Assembly: GCF_016894385.1 (NCBI RefSeq)
Contig: NZ_CP069812.1
Coordinates: 3,224,001 to 3,288,000 of the forward strand
DNA length: 64,000 nucleotides
Origin: Cupriavidus oxalaticus
Lineage (GTDB): Bacteria > Pseudomonadota > Gammaproteobacteria > Burkholderiales > Burkholderiaceae
Reading direction: 5' to 3'
Shown: piece after piece, positions 8,420 through 17,660 of the stretch
How positions within the stretch are numbered: the stretch's first letter is position 1
Layout: every line of letters begins with the position of its first letter
Notes under the pieces: model-generated
The model's database searches: none
Seen by the model: the letters and a program-made list of their open reading frames with translations, nothing else
Told to the model about the DNA's origin: nothing
Program-made: the position numbers and the translations under genes

Positions 8420-9351
8420 CAGCGTGCCTGCAGCCGGGTTTCCAGCCCGCTGCGCGAAAACTTGAAGGTGGAAATGACTTCCAGGATGTCCTGGCGCGCC
8501 GCCATTTCCGAGGTGAAGGCGCCGAACGGCGCGGCCGCGCGCACGATCGCCACGGCCTGGCGGTCCAGCGCGGGATCGCCCGAACTCTTGACCACGTCGA
8601 TCGCGTCGACGTTGTAGCCGTCGCGGTTGTAGCCGAGCTTGCCGAGCCGGTTGACGTTGATCACCAGGATCAGCTGGCCGTACAGCGGCTTGCCGTTGCG
8701 TTGCGGGAAATCGGTGGTGCCGCGCGCCTCGATCCTGCGGCGCAGCCGGTCGTAGTACTGCGCGTAGTCGACCGCCTGCGCGCTGGTCGCGGTCAGCTGG
8801 AAGCGCTTGGGCCGCTTGGCGTAGTGCTCCAGGTTGCGGCCGATCTCGGCTTCGAGCCTGGCCATCTCGTCGGCCGAGGTGCGCTCGTCCTGGCCGCGCT
8901 GGGGATTGTCCTGGCGCTTCTCGCCAGGTTTCAGCGGCTGGCTGCGCACCGCCGCCGCGGGGTCGCGCGACTGCGTCAGCAAGCGCTGCTGCTCCAGTTC
9001 GAGCTGCTCGACGCGGCGCTGCACCTGGCGCACGAGGTCGCCCTCCTGCGTCACGGTCTGCGCCGGCAGCGGCGTGGTGGCGCGCTGCAGGTCGTGGTCG
9101 CCGCCGCCGTCCAGGTTGGCCTGCGCCAGCGCGGTCGGGTTGCGCGGCTTCTGCGCCGATTTCGCGTTGACCAGCACCACGTCAAGCGGCGAGTCCATGC
9201 GCTTGATCTCGAACACCTCGGGCGCGGCGATCCGCACCATCAGCAGCAGCGCATGCACGACCACGGAAATGGCCAGCGCCTTGGCCAGCGTACTGCTGTT
9301 GTGCCACCTGGCGTGCCACCAGTGGCGGGGAGCGGCGAGTGCGGCGTTCAC
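8419..9351 (-). CDS. TonB-family energy transducer-like protein
   Basis: A 310-residue envelope protein with the TonB layout: a short cytoplasmic N-terminus, one membrane helix (LAKALAISVVVHALLLMVRIA, residues ~23-43), a charged and Gln-rich periplasmic middle that is probably partly coiled, and a C-terminal TonB-like fold (LYGQLILVINVNRLGKLGYN...). It may couple the ExbB/ExbD proton motive force to an outer-membrane receptor, but no exbBD or receptor gene is adjacent and the Pro-Lys/Pro-Glu repeat typical of classical TonB is absent. It sits between an RNase gene and aroE, the latter joined by a one-base overlap. Confidence 0.75.
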   Translation of the reverse strand: MNAALAAPRHWWHARWHNSSTLAKALAISVVVHALLLMVRIAAPEVFEIKRMDSPLDVVLVNAKSAQKPRNPTALAQANLDGGGDHDLQRATTPLPAQTVTQEGDLVRQVQRRVEQLELEQQRLLTQSRDPAAAVRSQPLKPGEKRQDNPQRGQDERTSADEMARLEAEIGRNLEHYAKRPKRFQLTATSAQAVDYAQYYDRLRRRIEARGTTDFPQRNGKPLYGQLILVINVNRLGKLGYNRDGYNVDAIDVVKSSGDPALDRQAVAIVRAAAPFGAFTSEMAARQDILEVISTFKFSRSGLETRLQAR

Positions 9352-9476
9352 GATGGCGGGAATTTGGCTCGGAAGGTGCTAGGCGGCAGGTGGACCAGGG
9401 CAGGTGGACGAGCATTCCCGGCCAGCCGGGAATGCCGCTAGGCATTGTAAGTGAGCCCCGCCGATTTCCGAAGGCT

Positions 9477-11579
9477 TCAGCCGGCGGCGGTGCCGCCGGT
9501 GTCGCGCTCAGCCGACGGCTCCGCCGGCGCGTCGCCACCGGCGCCTGCCGCGGCATCCTCGGCAATGCCGGCGGCCTGCTCGGCGGCATCTTCCGCGGCG
9601 GCTTCGGCGGCGGCTTCGGCCGACACTTCAGCGGCTTCCTCGTCGCTTTCCAGCTCTTCCTCAGGCAAGACACCCTCGCCGGCAAAGATCTCCAGCACGC
9701 GGCACGAGACTTCCAGCGTGATCTCGTCGGTCTCGCCGATCTCCAGCAGCACCTGGGTGCCGCGCTGCGCCTGGACCAGCTCGGGCACGCGCGTGACCAG
9801 CGGGATCTCGGTAAAGCGCACCGCGCCTTCCTTGAGCACCGCGGCGACCATGCGCTCGCGGTTCTCCTGCTTGAGCCAGCGCAGGCACCAGTAGCGCTCC
9901 ATGGTCGACTGGTGGTCGGCGTAGGCGGCGTAGGTGCCTTCGAAGTCGGCCACCGCGGCCAGCAGGTCGGCGTCCTTTGGCTTGAACGGCGCCACCAGCT
10001 TGGCGGTCACGCCATGCTGCGCCACCGCCAGGATCTGCCACTGGTTGACCAGGTCGACATAGCGGCGCAGCGGCGAGGTGCTCCACGCGTACTGCGCCAC
10101 GCCCAGCCCCTCGTGCGGCGCCGGGTAGGTCTGCATGCGGGTGCGATGCATGCCCCACGCCTTCTGCGTGCGATAGATGCCGGGCACGCCATTGTCCGCC
10201 AGCAGCTTGCCCCAGGTGCTGTTGGCCAGGATCATCATCTCGGCCACGATCTTGTCCAGCGGCGAGCCGCGCTTGCGCTGCTCGATGCGCACGCGCTGGC
10301 TGCCGTCGGCCTGGTCGTCCAGGTAGAAGTTGAAGTCGGCGCGGTTGTGCGTCTCGGGGCGCAGGCCGCTGGCGAGACGCGCCTTCTGGCGCTCGTCGTA
10401 CAGGTAGCCGGCAAAGTGCCAGAGCCTGGTCAGTGCCTCGCGGAACGGGTAGTCGCCGGTGCCCTCGGCCAACGAGGCCTCTGTAATGACATCGTCGAGC
10501 AGGTTGTGGCGCAGGTTGGCGGCGATCGGCACCATCTCGGCGCGGGTCTCGCTGCCGGTGATCAGCCACACCGTCGGGTCCACCGTCACGTACAGCGACA
10601 GCGCCGGGCAAACCCGGCCTTCCTGCAGCGTGTAGCGCTCGACCACCGGGTCCGGCAGCATGGTGATCTTGTCGCCGGGGAAATACACCGTCGACAGCCG
10701 CTGGCGTGCGATGGCATCGAGCGGCTCGCCGCGGCGGATGCCCAGCGCGGGCGCGGCGATATGGATGCCGATGCGCAGCTTGCCGTCGGGCAGTTGCGTC
10801 ACCGACAGCGCATCGTCGATCTCGGTGGTGGTGACGTCGTCGATCGAGAACGCCTCGACCTCGGCCAGCGGCAGGTCGGCCGGCGGCTCGGGCACGTCGG
10901 TATCGGGAAAGCCGGTGCCCCTGGGGAAGCACTCGGCGAGGAACTTGGCCTCGTGCAGCGCGCGCGCGCTGGCGACGCCGCCGGCGGCCACCATCAGCCG
11001 CATCGGCGACATGCCGAGCGCGGTGCAGGCCGCGTCCATGGCCTTGTATTCGAGGCTGTTCTTGTCCGGCTTGAACAGCAGCTGCAGCACCTTGTTGCGG
11101 AACGATTCCGGCAGCGTCAGCGCCTTGAGCTGGTCTTCATATTCGGCCTGCACCAGCGCCTGCTGGCGCTTGCGCTCGAGCGCGGCCAGCGCGGCCTTGA
11201 GCTGGTCTTCGGGCGCGCGCTGGTAGCGGCCACGGCCCTTGCGGCGGAAGTACACCGGATTGCCGTGCAGCGCCATCGCAAGCGCCGCCTGCTGCACCGC
11301 GCCGGGCTCGGCGCCGTAGTACTCGGCAGCCAGCTCGGCAAAGCCGAACTCTGCCTCCGGTGCGCATTCCCACAGGAAATCCAGGTCGATCTCGGCCACC
11401 ATGTCGCCGGTCTGGCGGACCAGCTCGATCGCCGACGGCTGCGCAAACTGCAGCAGCACGTCGCGCGACTTGACCTTGGCGCGCTTGCCGGCTGGCAGCT
11501 CCACCTGGTAAGCCTCGCCCTGCTGGTTCAGCACGGTGCCGGCGCGGATCTCGCCGCCTTCTTCGAACAGCAACTGCAT
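9477..11579 (-). CDS. rnb: RNase II/R family 3'-5' exoribonuclease (RNB domain)
   Basis: A 700-residue enzyme that degrades single-stranded RNA from the 3' end. The RNB catalytic motif AFSIDDVTTTEIDDALSV lies near residue 245 with the Asp cluster that binds Mg2+. It is followed by IGIHIAAPAL, STVYFPGDKITMLPD and a later TSPLRRYVDLVNQWQ. An S1-like region precedes an acidic Ala/Glu tail of about 55 residues (EEAAEVSAEAAAEAAAED...) that looks disordered. The N-terminal 240 residues are divergent from the E. coli RNase II cold-shock domains, so it belongs to a diverged subgroup. It is monocistronic or the first of the tonB-like/aroE series, 125 bases upstream. Confidence 0.85.
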   Translation of the reverse strand: MQLLFEEGGEIRAGTVLNQQGEAYQVELPAGKRAKVKSRDVLLQFAQPSAIELVRQTGDMVAEIDLDFLWECAPEAEFGFAELAAEYYGAEPGAVQQAALAMALHGNPVYFRRKGRGRYQRAPEDQLKAALAALERKRQQALVQAEYEDQLKALTLPESFRNKVLQLLFKPDKNSLEYKAMDAACTALGMSPMRLMVAAGGVASARALHEAKFLAECFPRGTGFPDTDVPEPPADLPLAEVEAFSIDDVTTTEIDDALSVTQLPDGKLRIGIHIAAPALGIRRGEPLDAIARQRLSTVYFPGDKITMLPDPVVERYTLQEGRVCPALSLYVTVDPTVWLITGSETRAEMVPIAANLRHNLLDDVITEASLAEGTGDYPFREALTRLWHFAGYLYDERQKARLASGLRPETHNRADFNFYLDDQADGSQRVRIEQRKRGSPLDKIVAEMMILANSTWGKLLADNGVPGIYRTQKAWGMHRTRMQTYPAPHEGLGVAQYAWSTSPLRRYVDLVNQWQILAVAQHGVTAKLVAPFKPKDADLLAAVADFEGTYAAYADHQSTMERYWCLRWLKQENRERMVAAVLKEGAVRFTEIPLVTRVPELVQAQRGTQVLLEIGETDEITLEVSCRVLEIFAGEGVLPEEELESDEEAAEVSAEAAAEAAAEDAAEQAAGIAEDAAAGAGGDAPAEPSAERDTGGTAAG

Positions 11580-11798
11580 CGATCGGTACTTTCAGAAATG
11601 CGCGGAACCGCATCGGGGCGCCACGGAGTGGGCGCAGCGGCGGATCCTGTGGGAGAAATGGTGCGAACGGCATCGGCCGGCGGCGCGCTGCGAGCCGCGC
11701 CGTGGCCACGAGGCCAGGCCGCAGACCCGGAATGATACCGCACCGCCGCTGCGGACCCCGGCGTGCGCCCTGGGGCGGTGCACGCCGCAGGGCGCCGG

Positions 11799-11894
11799 TC
11801 AGAGCGACATGCCGCCGCTGGCCTCGATCGCCACGCCGCCGACGTAGCTGGCGTGGGCGCAGGTGATGATGGCAACCCCGCCCTGCCGTTTCAT
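11799..11894 (-). pseudogene. 31-codon ORF resembling the C-terminal tail of a short-chain dehydrogenase
   Basis: Starting with an ATGA overlap on the ubiC stop codon, this 31-residue reading frame contains CAHASYVGGVAIEASGGMSL. That matches the closing segment of short-chain dehydrogenases (ASYVTGxxxxVDGGM). No Rossmann domain precedes it because the upstream sequence is ubiC. It is most simply a leftover of a deleted dehydrogenase gene that now carries a coupled start. A genuine small peptide cannot be excluded. Confidence 0.4.
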
Positions 11895-12553
11895 CTCGTC
11901 ACCTCTTTGGTTTGCGTAGTGTGTGTCATAGCGGGGCCGCGGTCTGTGGTGCGCCGGAACATCGGCAGCGCAATCGCCTTGGTCCCCGGGGCTGGCCGCG
12001 CCAGCAGGTCCGGCAAGAAGACCTCTGTCACGAGCATGACGCCGTCGCCGCGCCGGAATACGGAGCGGCGCGCAGGCAGCATGGGCAGCGGCGCCATCGC
12101 CGGCAGCACGCGCTGCAGCGCCTGGCGCAAGGGATGGTGCGGCAGCAGCCGCGCGAACTGGAACGGGTCGCGCGTCACCGCCGGATCGATGAACAGCCGC
12201 CCGCCCAGCGGGCGCGCGCCCAGCCCCCGCAGGAACGGCCAGTCGCGCCGCGCATGGCGCAGGCGCACCACGGTGTGGGCAAAGACGGCGGGAATATCGT
12301 CGCAGATCAGCAGCACTTCACGCGTCAGTGCCGGGACGCGGTCGTGCTGCCCCAGCACCTGCCATTCATCGGCCAGCGGCCGCAACGGGCGCTGCAGCAA
12401 CTGCGCCACGCGAAAGCGCTCGGACGCGGCCACCAGCCGCGCGGTCAGCGAACCGTCGTCGCCGGTGACCCAGCGCCGCAGGTTGGGCGTGATCGCCGCA
12501 TCGAAAGCCAGGTGCGAACTCCAGCCGCAGCGGCGCGCGGACTGCGCGCTCAT
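11891..12553 (-). CDS. ubiC: chorismate pyruvate-lyase
   Basis: UbiC splits chorismate into 4-hydroxybenzoate and pyruvate, the first committed step of ubiquinone synthesis. The 220-residue protein is slightly longer than E. coli UbiC. It shows the family core: [19 protein letters not shown] (residues ~80-98), [10 protein letters not shown] with the conserved Gly-Gly, and the C-terminal [21 protein letters not shown] block. The start codon overlaps the stop of the upstream esterase gene (ATGA). Its own stop overlaps the start of a short dehydrogenase-like remnant. Confidence 0.88.
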   Translation of the reverse strand: MSAQSARRCGWSSHLAFDAAITPNLRRWVTGDDGSLTARLVAASERFRVAQLLQRPLRPLADEWQVLGQHDRVPALTREVLLICDDIPAVFAHTVVRLRHARRDWPFLRGLGARPLGGRLFIDPAVTRDPFQFARLLPHHPLRQALQRVLPAMAPLPMLPARRSVFRRGDGVMLVTEVFLPDLLARPAPGTKAIALPMFRRTTDRGPAMTHTTQTKEVTR

Positions 12554-13164
12554 GCCGCGCCCGCGTTTGCAGGCACCTTGCCGCCGGGGCCATAGCCGCA
12601 GAAGGCGAGCACTTCGTCGACGTAGTCGGCAAATTCGCTGATGCCGTGGTCGCTGCCCTCGATCACGCGGAGATTCGCGCCGGGGCAGGCGGCCACCATT
12701 TCACGGTAGTCCAGCACCTCGTCGCCGGTGGCGGCGAGCAGGTAATAGCGTTCAGGGCGGGTGATGGCATCCACGCGCAGGTCGAGCAACTCCCGCAGGT
12801 GGCGGCGCTCGACCGTGACCGAGCCACCGCCGTGCCAGAGCGGCTGCTCGCCCAGGTATTGCTCCAGGTCGGTCCACGGATGGATCGCCGGGTTCAGCAG
12901 CACGGTCTTGCAGCCGTGGCGCTCGCCGAGCCAGCGGGCATAGAAGCCGCCCAGCGACGAGCCCATGATGGCGACTTCCTGGTCGCCGCCAGCCCGGGCG
13001 GCGCGGATGGCGGCCTCGGCCTGGGCGATCGCCAGCGCCGGCGAGACATTGAGTTCCGGGCAGGCGTAGTAGCGCCCCACGCCCCACTCGCGCATGCGCT
13101 CCTGCACCAGCCGCGCCTTGAACGACTGCGGTGAGGAGCGGAATCCGTGCAGGTACAGCAGCAT
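12550..13164 (-). CDS. YqiA/UPF0227-type alpha/beta hydrolase (esterase)
   Basis: A 204-residue cytoplasmic esterase-like protein. It begins [17 protein letters not shown] (oxyanion-hole HGF motif) and has the nucleophile elbow [14 protein letters not shown] near residue 70 (GxSxGG). An acid residue lies around DEVLDYRE and the histidine in [10 protein letters not shown] near residue 174 completes a Ser-Asp-His triad. Relatives act on short-chain esters; the natural substrate is unknown. It lies 16 bases after mpl and overlaps ubiC by four bases, so mpl, this gene and ubiC form one transcript. Confidence 0.85.
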   Translation of the reverse strand: MLLYLHGFRSSPQSFKARLVQERMREWGVGRYYACPELNVSPALAIAQAEAAIRAARAGGDQEVAIMGSSLGGFYARWLGERHGCKTVLLNPAIHPWTDLEQYLGEQPLWHGGGSVTVERRHLRELLDLRVDAITRPERYYLLAATGDEVLDYREMVAACPGANLRVIEGSDHGISEFADYVDEVLAFCGYGPGGKVPANAGAA

Positions 13165-13180
13165 GGCGGTCCCCTGCGGC

Positions 13181-14569
13181 TCAGGCCGCCGCGGCCAGCG
13201 CGTCCAGCAGCTTCTGGTGCACGCCGCCGAAGCCGCCGTTGCTCATCACCAGCACGTGGTCGCCCGGCTGCGCCGCGGCGCGCACCGCCTGCACCAGCGC
13301 GCCCAAGTCCTGGAACGCGACAGCCTTGTCGCCCAGCGGCGCGAGCGCATCGGCCAGGTCCCAGCCGAGCGCGTCCTTGCCGGCCGGAGCGCCGTAGCCG
13401 AACACCAGGTCGGCCTGCTCCAGGCTGGCCGGCAGCTGGGCTTTCATCACGCCCAGCTTCATGGTGTTCGAGCGCGGCTCCAGCACCGCCAGGATGCGGG
13501 CATTGCCGACGCGGCGGCGCAGCCCTTCCAGCGTGGTCTGGATCGCGGTCGGGTGGTGGGCGAAGTCGTCATAGACGGTCACGCCGCCGACCTCGCCGCG
13601 CACCTCCATGCGGCGCTTGACATTGGCGAAGCGCGACAGCGAAGCGATCGCCTGCTCCGCCGGCACGCCCACGTGGCGCGCCGCGGCGATTGCCGCCAGC
13701 GCGTTCATGCGGTTATGCGTGCCCTGCAGGTCCCACACCACGGTGCCGACCACGGCGCCGTCGAACCAGACGTCGAAGGCATCCTTGCCCGGCTGCGCCG
13801 TCTGGGTGGTGTGGGCGGCATCGCTCTCGCGCCAGTCGCCCACGCCGAACTGTTCGACCTCGCTCCAGCAGCCGCGCTCGAGCACGCGCGCCAGGCTTTC
13901 CTCGACGCCGTTGACGATGAGGCGGCCCTGGCCCGGCACGATGCGGACCAGGTGGTGGAACTGCGTCTCGATCGCCGCGAGATCCGGGAAGATGTCGGCG
14001 TGATCGTATTCCAGGTTGTTCAGGATCGCGGTGCGCGGGCGGTAATGCACGAACTTGCTGCGCTTGTCGAAGAACGCGGTGTCATACTCGTCGGCCTCGA
14101 TCACGAAGAAGTCGGATTCGGTCACGCGCGCCGAGATGCCGAAGTTCTGCGGCACGCCGCCCACCAGGAAGCCCGGGTTGTAGCCGGCATCCTCCAGGAT
14201 CCAGGCCAGCATCGACGTGGTGGTGGTCTTGCCGTGCGTGCCGGCCACCGCCAGCACCCACTTGCGCGCCAGCACGTGCTCGCCCAGCCATTGCGGGCCG
14301 GACACATAAGGCAGGTTGCGGTCGAGGATGGCTTCCATCAGCGGATTGCCGCGCGAGACCACGTTGCCGATCACGAACAAGTCGGGTTCCAGCGCCAGCT
14401 GGGCGGGGTCGAAGCCTTCGATCAGCTCGATGCCCTGCGCTTCCAGCTGGGTGCTCATCGGCGGATAGACATTGGCATCGCAGCCGGTGACGCGATGGCC
14501 GGCCTGCTTGGCCAGCACCGCCAGGCCGCCCATGAAGGTGCCGCAGATGCCAAGGATATGAATATGCAT
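13181..14569 (-). CDS. mpl: UDP-MurNAc:L-Ala-gamma-D-Glu-meso-DAP ligase (murein tripeptide recycling)
   Basis: Mpl attaches recycled murein tripeptide to UDP-N-acetylmuramate, returning it to cell-wall synthesis. The ATG at 14569 gives MHIHILGICGTFMGGLAVLA, the expected N-terminal nucleotide-binding loop; the frame is open further upstream but without homology. The 462-residue protein has the Mur ligase ATP loop AVAGTHGKTTTTSM near residue 110, NLEYDHADIFPDL, and YDDFAHHPTAI with the C-terminal conserved His. It is the first gene of a minus-strand trio with the esterase and ubiC, and is divergent from a conserved unknown gene. Confidence 0.94.
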   Translation of the reverse strand: MHIHILGICGTFMGGLAVLAKQAGHRVTGCDANVYPPMSTQLEAQGIELIEGFDPAQLALEPDLFVIGNVVSRGNPLMEAILDRNLPYVSGPQWLGEHVLARKWVLAVAGTHGKTTTTSMLAWILEDAGYNPGFLVGGVPQNFGISARVTESDFFVIEADEYDTAFFDKRSKFVHYRPRTAILNNLEYDHADIFPDLAAIETQFHHLVRIVPGQGRLIVNGVEESLARVLERGCWSEVEQFGVGDWRESDAAHTTQTAQPGKDAFDVWFDGAVVGTVVWDLQGTHNRMNALAAIAAARHVGVPAEQAIASLSRFANVKRRMEVRGEVGGVTVYDDFAHHPTAIQTTLEGLRRRVGNARILAVLEPRSNTMKLGVMKAQLPASLEQADLVFGYGAPAGKDALGWDLADALAPLGDKAVAFQDLGALVQAVRAAAQPGDHVLVMSNGGFGGVHQKLLDALAAAA

Positions 14570-14768
14570 GGGTTCCCGGGAAGACATGAAGCCCGCAGGC
14601 TTGGGGACTCGGCACCCGGCGCTCGCGCGGCGGCAGCGTGGCCGCATGGTGATCGCAGGCCGGGCAGGAAGCCTACGATTGTACCCGAGCGCCAGCGGCG
14701 TTCGCTGCACCGCGGCACCCGGCTACGCCCCGCGCGGCGCCCGGCCTGCGCTCCGGTATCATGAAGCA

Positions 14769-15470
14769 ATGAGCCGACGTACCCCGCCCGACCCCACCCG
14801 CCTGCGCGAGGAAATCGCCCAGGCCGCCGCCCGCATGATCGCCGAGGACGGCGCCGACTACGCCACCGCCAAGCGCAAGGCCGCGCGCCAGGTGCTGGGC
14901 GAGCAGCGCGTGCCCGGCGAATGGCTGCCCGACAACGACCAGGTCGAGGCCGAAGTGCGCGCCTACCAGGCGCTGTTCCATGGCGACACCCAGCCGCGCG
15001 TGCTGGCCCTGCTGCGCCGCGTGGCGCTGCTGGCCATGGAGGACCTGGCGCCGTTCCGGCCCTACCTGGTGGGCGCCGTGCTGAACGGCACCGCCACCGA
15101 GCACTCGGATATCTACCTGCAGTGCTTCTGCGACAGCGCCAAGGACGCCACGCTGCACCTGCTGAACGCCGGGGTCGACTTCGAAACCAGCGAAAGCCGT
15201 CACTTCGGCGGCCGCGCCGATGTCGAGACCCTCAGCTTCCTGTGGAAGGGCCAGTGGCCCGATCGCCGCGAGGCCCGCGAACTGGCCGGCGAGGTACGCG
15301 CGGAACTCGGCGCGCCCGTCGGCATCCATATTGCACTGTATGATGCCGTCGACGAACGCGGCGCCGTGCGTGCCGACGCCTCCGGACGGCTCGCCCGTGC
15401 GGACCTGCAGGCCGTACGCGCGCTGATCGGCGCAGATGCCGGCACCGGCCCGGCCGGAAACGTGGCCTGA
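14769..15470 (+). CDS. conserved protein of unknown function, nucleotidyltransferase-like
   Basis: A 233-residue soluble protein I do not recognise with certainty. The first ~90 residues are helical and charged (EEIAQAAARMIAEDGADYATAKRKAARQVLG). The middle holds GAVLNGTATEHSDIYLQCF, which looks like a degraded nucleotidyltransferase active-site strand where the usual G(S/T)xARGxxxxxSD becomes NGTATEHSD. The C-terminus is an alpha/beta stretch ending in a hydrophilic tail. The start at ATG 14769 was chosen because the family-like helical region begins there. It is divergent from mpl and 51 bases ahead of the thioredoxin-like gene. Confidence 0.7.
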   Translation: MSRRTPPDPTRLREEIAQAAARMIAEDGADYATAKRKAARQVLGEQRVPGEWLPDNDQVEAEVRAYQALFHGDTQPRVLALLRRVALLAMEDLAPFRPYLVGAVLNGTATEHSDIYLQCFCDSAKDATLHLLNAGVDFETSESRHFGGRADVETLSFLWKGQWPDRREARELAGEVRAELGAPVGIHIALYDAVDERGAVRADASGRLARADLQAVRALIGADAGTGPAGNVA

Positions 15471-15521
15471 AAGGCCGGCCGGCTACGCCCGCCTACCAAT
15501 ACTCACCAGTCCAGCTTGCCC

Positions 15522-16070
15522 ATGACTGACATCGTCACTTCGCCCGTCCGCCGTTCCCGCCTCTGGCTATGGATCGGCGTTGCCGCCGTCGCCGGCGCCG
15601 CGGGAGCGCTCGCCGGCCACTTCGTGTTCTCGCCCAAGCCGGCGAACGACCAGGCAGTCGAGGCATTCTTTCAAACGCGGCTGCCGGACCCTGCCGGCAC
15701 CGAGCTTGACCTGGGCAAGCTGCGCGGCAAGACGCTGGTGGTGAACTTCTGGGCACCGTGGTGCGGCCCCTGCGTGGAAGAAATGCCCGAGCTGACCGCG
15801 CTGCACGAGGAATACAAGCACCGGCAAGTCGAGTTTGTCGGCATCGGTATCGATTCAGCCAGCAATATCCAGCAGTTCACCAGGAAGGTGCCGGTCGCCT
15901 ACCCGCTCGCGGTGGCGGGCTTCGCCGGCACGGAGCTGTCGCGCAACTTTGGCAACAGTGCCGGTGGCCTGCCCTATACCGTGGTCATCAATCCCGACGG
16001 CAGCGTCAAATATCGCAAGATGGGTCGCGTCACCGCGGAAGAGCTACGCGCTGTGCTGCCGCGCACCTGA
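15522..16070 (+). CDS. TlpA/ResA-like membrane-anchored thioredoxin
   Basis: A 182-residue periplasmic thiol-disulfide protein held by one N-terminal membrane helix (LWLWIGVAAVAGAAGALAGHFVF). The thioredoxin domain has the redox site WAPWCGPCVEEMP near residue 82 and the cis-proline region GGLPYTVVINPDG. Such proteins reduce cytochrome c apoproteins or other exported cysteines. The ATG at 15522 is preferred to the TTG two codons earlier. No cytochrome maturation genes are next to it, so its partner is unknown. Confidence 0.88.
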   Translation: MTDIVTSPVRRSRLWLWIGVAAVAGAAGALAGHFVFSPKPANDQAVEAFFQTRLPDPAGTELDLGKLRGKTLVVNFWAPWCGPCVEEMPELTALHEEYKHRQVEFVGIGIDSASNIQQFTRKVPVAYPLAVAGFAGTELSRNFGNSAGGLPYTVVINPDGSVKYRKMGRVTAEELRAVLPRT

Positions 16071-16216
16071 GCACGCACCTGAGTAAGTTCTTTCGGTATC
16101 TCCGGTCAATTTCGGATTTCTCGCACGATTTATTCCGTTTTCGCACCTGGAGACTGAGAAAGTGCCGAAAGCGCCGCCAGCCGGCCCCGAACGCCCTCGA
16201 GCCTTGTATCCCGCGC

Positions 16217-16244
16217 TAGACAAATCGCTCTAAGCTACGGTAAT
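16217..16244 (+). promoter_or_regulatory. possible promoter of aroQ-acc genes
   Basis: TAGACA (16217-16222), a 16-base spacer and GGTAAT (16239-16244) sit 35 bases before aroQ in a 208-base intergenic stretch that is more AT-rich than its surroundings. Only a moderate match to consensus. Confidence 0.3.
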
Positions 16245-16278
16245 CTCCGCGCAATTTCGTTGATCTGGTCGAGCCGCC

Positions 16279-16776
16279 GTGACTGCAACCCGCTCCATCC
16301 GTCGCTCAGCCCGCTACCGCAAGGTGCTGGTCCTGCATGGGCCCAATTTGAACCTGCTGGGCACGCGCGAACCGGAGACCTACGGGCACACCACCCTCGC
16401 CGATATCGACGCAGCGCTGGCCGACCATGCATCAAAGGCCGGTATTTCCCTGGCTTCGTTCCAGTCCAACCATGAGGGGGCACTGGTCGACCGCATCCAC
16501 GCCGCGCGCGCGGAAGGCGTCGATTTCATCATCATCAACCCGGCGGCTTACACGCATACCAGCGTGGCCCTGCGCGATGCGCTGGCCGGCGTGGCCATCC
16601 CGTTCGTGGAGGTCCACCTGTCCAACGTGCACCGCCGCGAGAGCTTCCGTCACCACTCCTATTTCTCCGACGTCGCTGTCGGGGTGATCTGTGGGCTGGG
16701 CTGGCAGGGATACCTGCTGGCACTCGACTATGCGCTCGCCCAGGAACAGCCGCCGCCAGGAAGCCCGGGGCGCTGA
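16279..16776 (+). CDS. aroQ: type II 3-dehydroquinate dehydratase
   Basis: AroQ dehydrates 3-dehydroquinate to 3-dehydroshikimate. The 165-residue protein carries the family block [21 protein letters not shown] with its catalytic Tyr, the [13 protein letters not shown] loop, [18 protein letters not shown] and [18 protein letters not shown] with the catalytic His. The GTG at 16279 adds about 15 basic residues before the usual family start; a GTG at 16324 ([10 protein letters not shown]) would be closer to the typical N-terminus. It lies just before accB, the order common in this bacterial group. Confidence 0.92.
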   Translation: MTATRSIRRSARYRKVLVLHGPNLNLLGTREPETYGHTTLADIDAALADHASKAGISLASFQSNHEGALVDRIHAARAEGVDFIIINPAAYTHTSVALRDALAGVAIPFVEVHLSNVHRRESFRHHSYFSDVAVGVICGLGWQGYLLALDYALAQEQPPPGSPGR

Positions 16777-16943
16777 CCCCTGCCAGAATTTTTTGACGAA
16801 CCTGCGCGCGCCGCCCGGCGGTCCGCGCCCGTTGCGCGTGCTGCGGCACGGCGGGCGCGGCTCCGTGGTGGGCGCCAAACGATTTCTTCCGCCGCAGCCC
16901 AGCGGGGCAGCGGCCGGACAACCTGATTCAGGAGGATAAGAAG

Positions 16944-17405
16944 ATGGACCTGCGCAAGCTGAAGACGCTCATCGACCTGGTGGCCGAATCCGGCATCTCC
17001 GAGCTGGAAGTCACCGAAGGCGACGGCAAGGTACGCATCGTCAAGCAACCGCCGCAAATCGTCGCCGCGCCGATGGCCATGCCGCAGATGCAGGCGCTGC
17101 CGGCCGCGCCGGCCGCTGCTCCGGTCGGCACCGCCGCCCCGGCCGCCGAACCGGTTGCGCAGCTGCCCGCTGGCCACATCGTGACCTCGCCGATGGTGGG
17201 CACGTTCTACCGCGCGCCGTCGCCGGGCGCCGCCCCGTTCGTCAATGTCGGCGATTCGGTCAAGGAAGGCCAGACCGTCTGCATTATCGAAGCCATGAAG
17301 CTGCTCAACGAGATCGAGTGCGACAAGGCCGGCGTCATCAAGGAAATCCTGGTCGAGAACGGCCAGGCCGTGGAATACGGCCAGCCGCTGTTCGTCATCG
17401 GCTGA
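16944..17405 (+). CDS. accB: acetyl-CoA carboxylase biotin carboxyl carrier protein
   Basis: AccB carries the biotin that shuttles CO2 between AccC and the carboxyltransferase in fatty-acid synthesis. The 153-residue protein has an N-terminal helical region ([18 protein letters not shown]), an Ala/Pro linker at residues ~52-72 and the biotinyl domain. The biotinylated lysine is in [12 protein letters not shown] near residue 119. A strong AGGAGGA ribosome site lies 6-12 bases before the ATG. accC follows after 255 bases. Confidence 0.96.
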   Translation: MDLRKLKTLIDLVAESGISELEVTEGDGKVRIVKQPPQIVAAPMAMPQMQALPAAPAAAPVGTAAPAAEPVAQLPAGHIVTSPMVGTFYRAPSPGAAPFVNVGDSVKEGQTVCIIEAMKLLNEIECDKAGVIKEILVENGQAVEYGQPLFVIG

Positions 17406-17660
17406 GCCTGAAAGGCATGCCGCGCCCAGCGCTGCGTACGGCCGCCAACGTGGCCGCAAGCACGGCACCGGCGCGGCCCTCTACGGCGTTTCAGGACGCC
17501 AGGGACGTTGTGGGCATCGCGACCCGTTCCGTGCAGTTCCATGCAGTTCCGCGCGTTAGTGCGGCCCGGCGTGCGGCCCGGCCGCCAGCCTGACGGCCGC
17601 GCGCCCGATGTGCCATGGCGGCACGCAGCGGGACCGCTCCCGTTCTCGCAGAGAGAGACC

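Noticed and set aside
9339..11735. Long plus-strand frame (about 800 codons) opposite the RNase gene
   Set aside because: Antisense shadow of the RNB ribonuclease; His/Gln/Leu-rich and without a domain.
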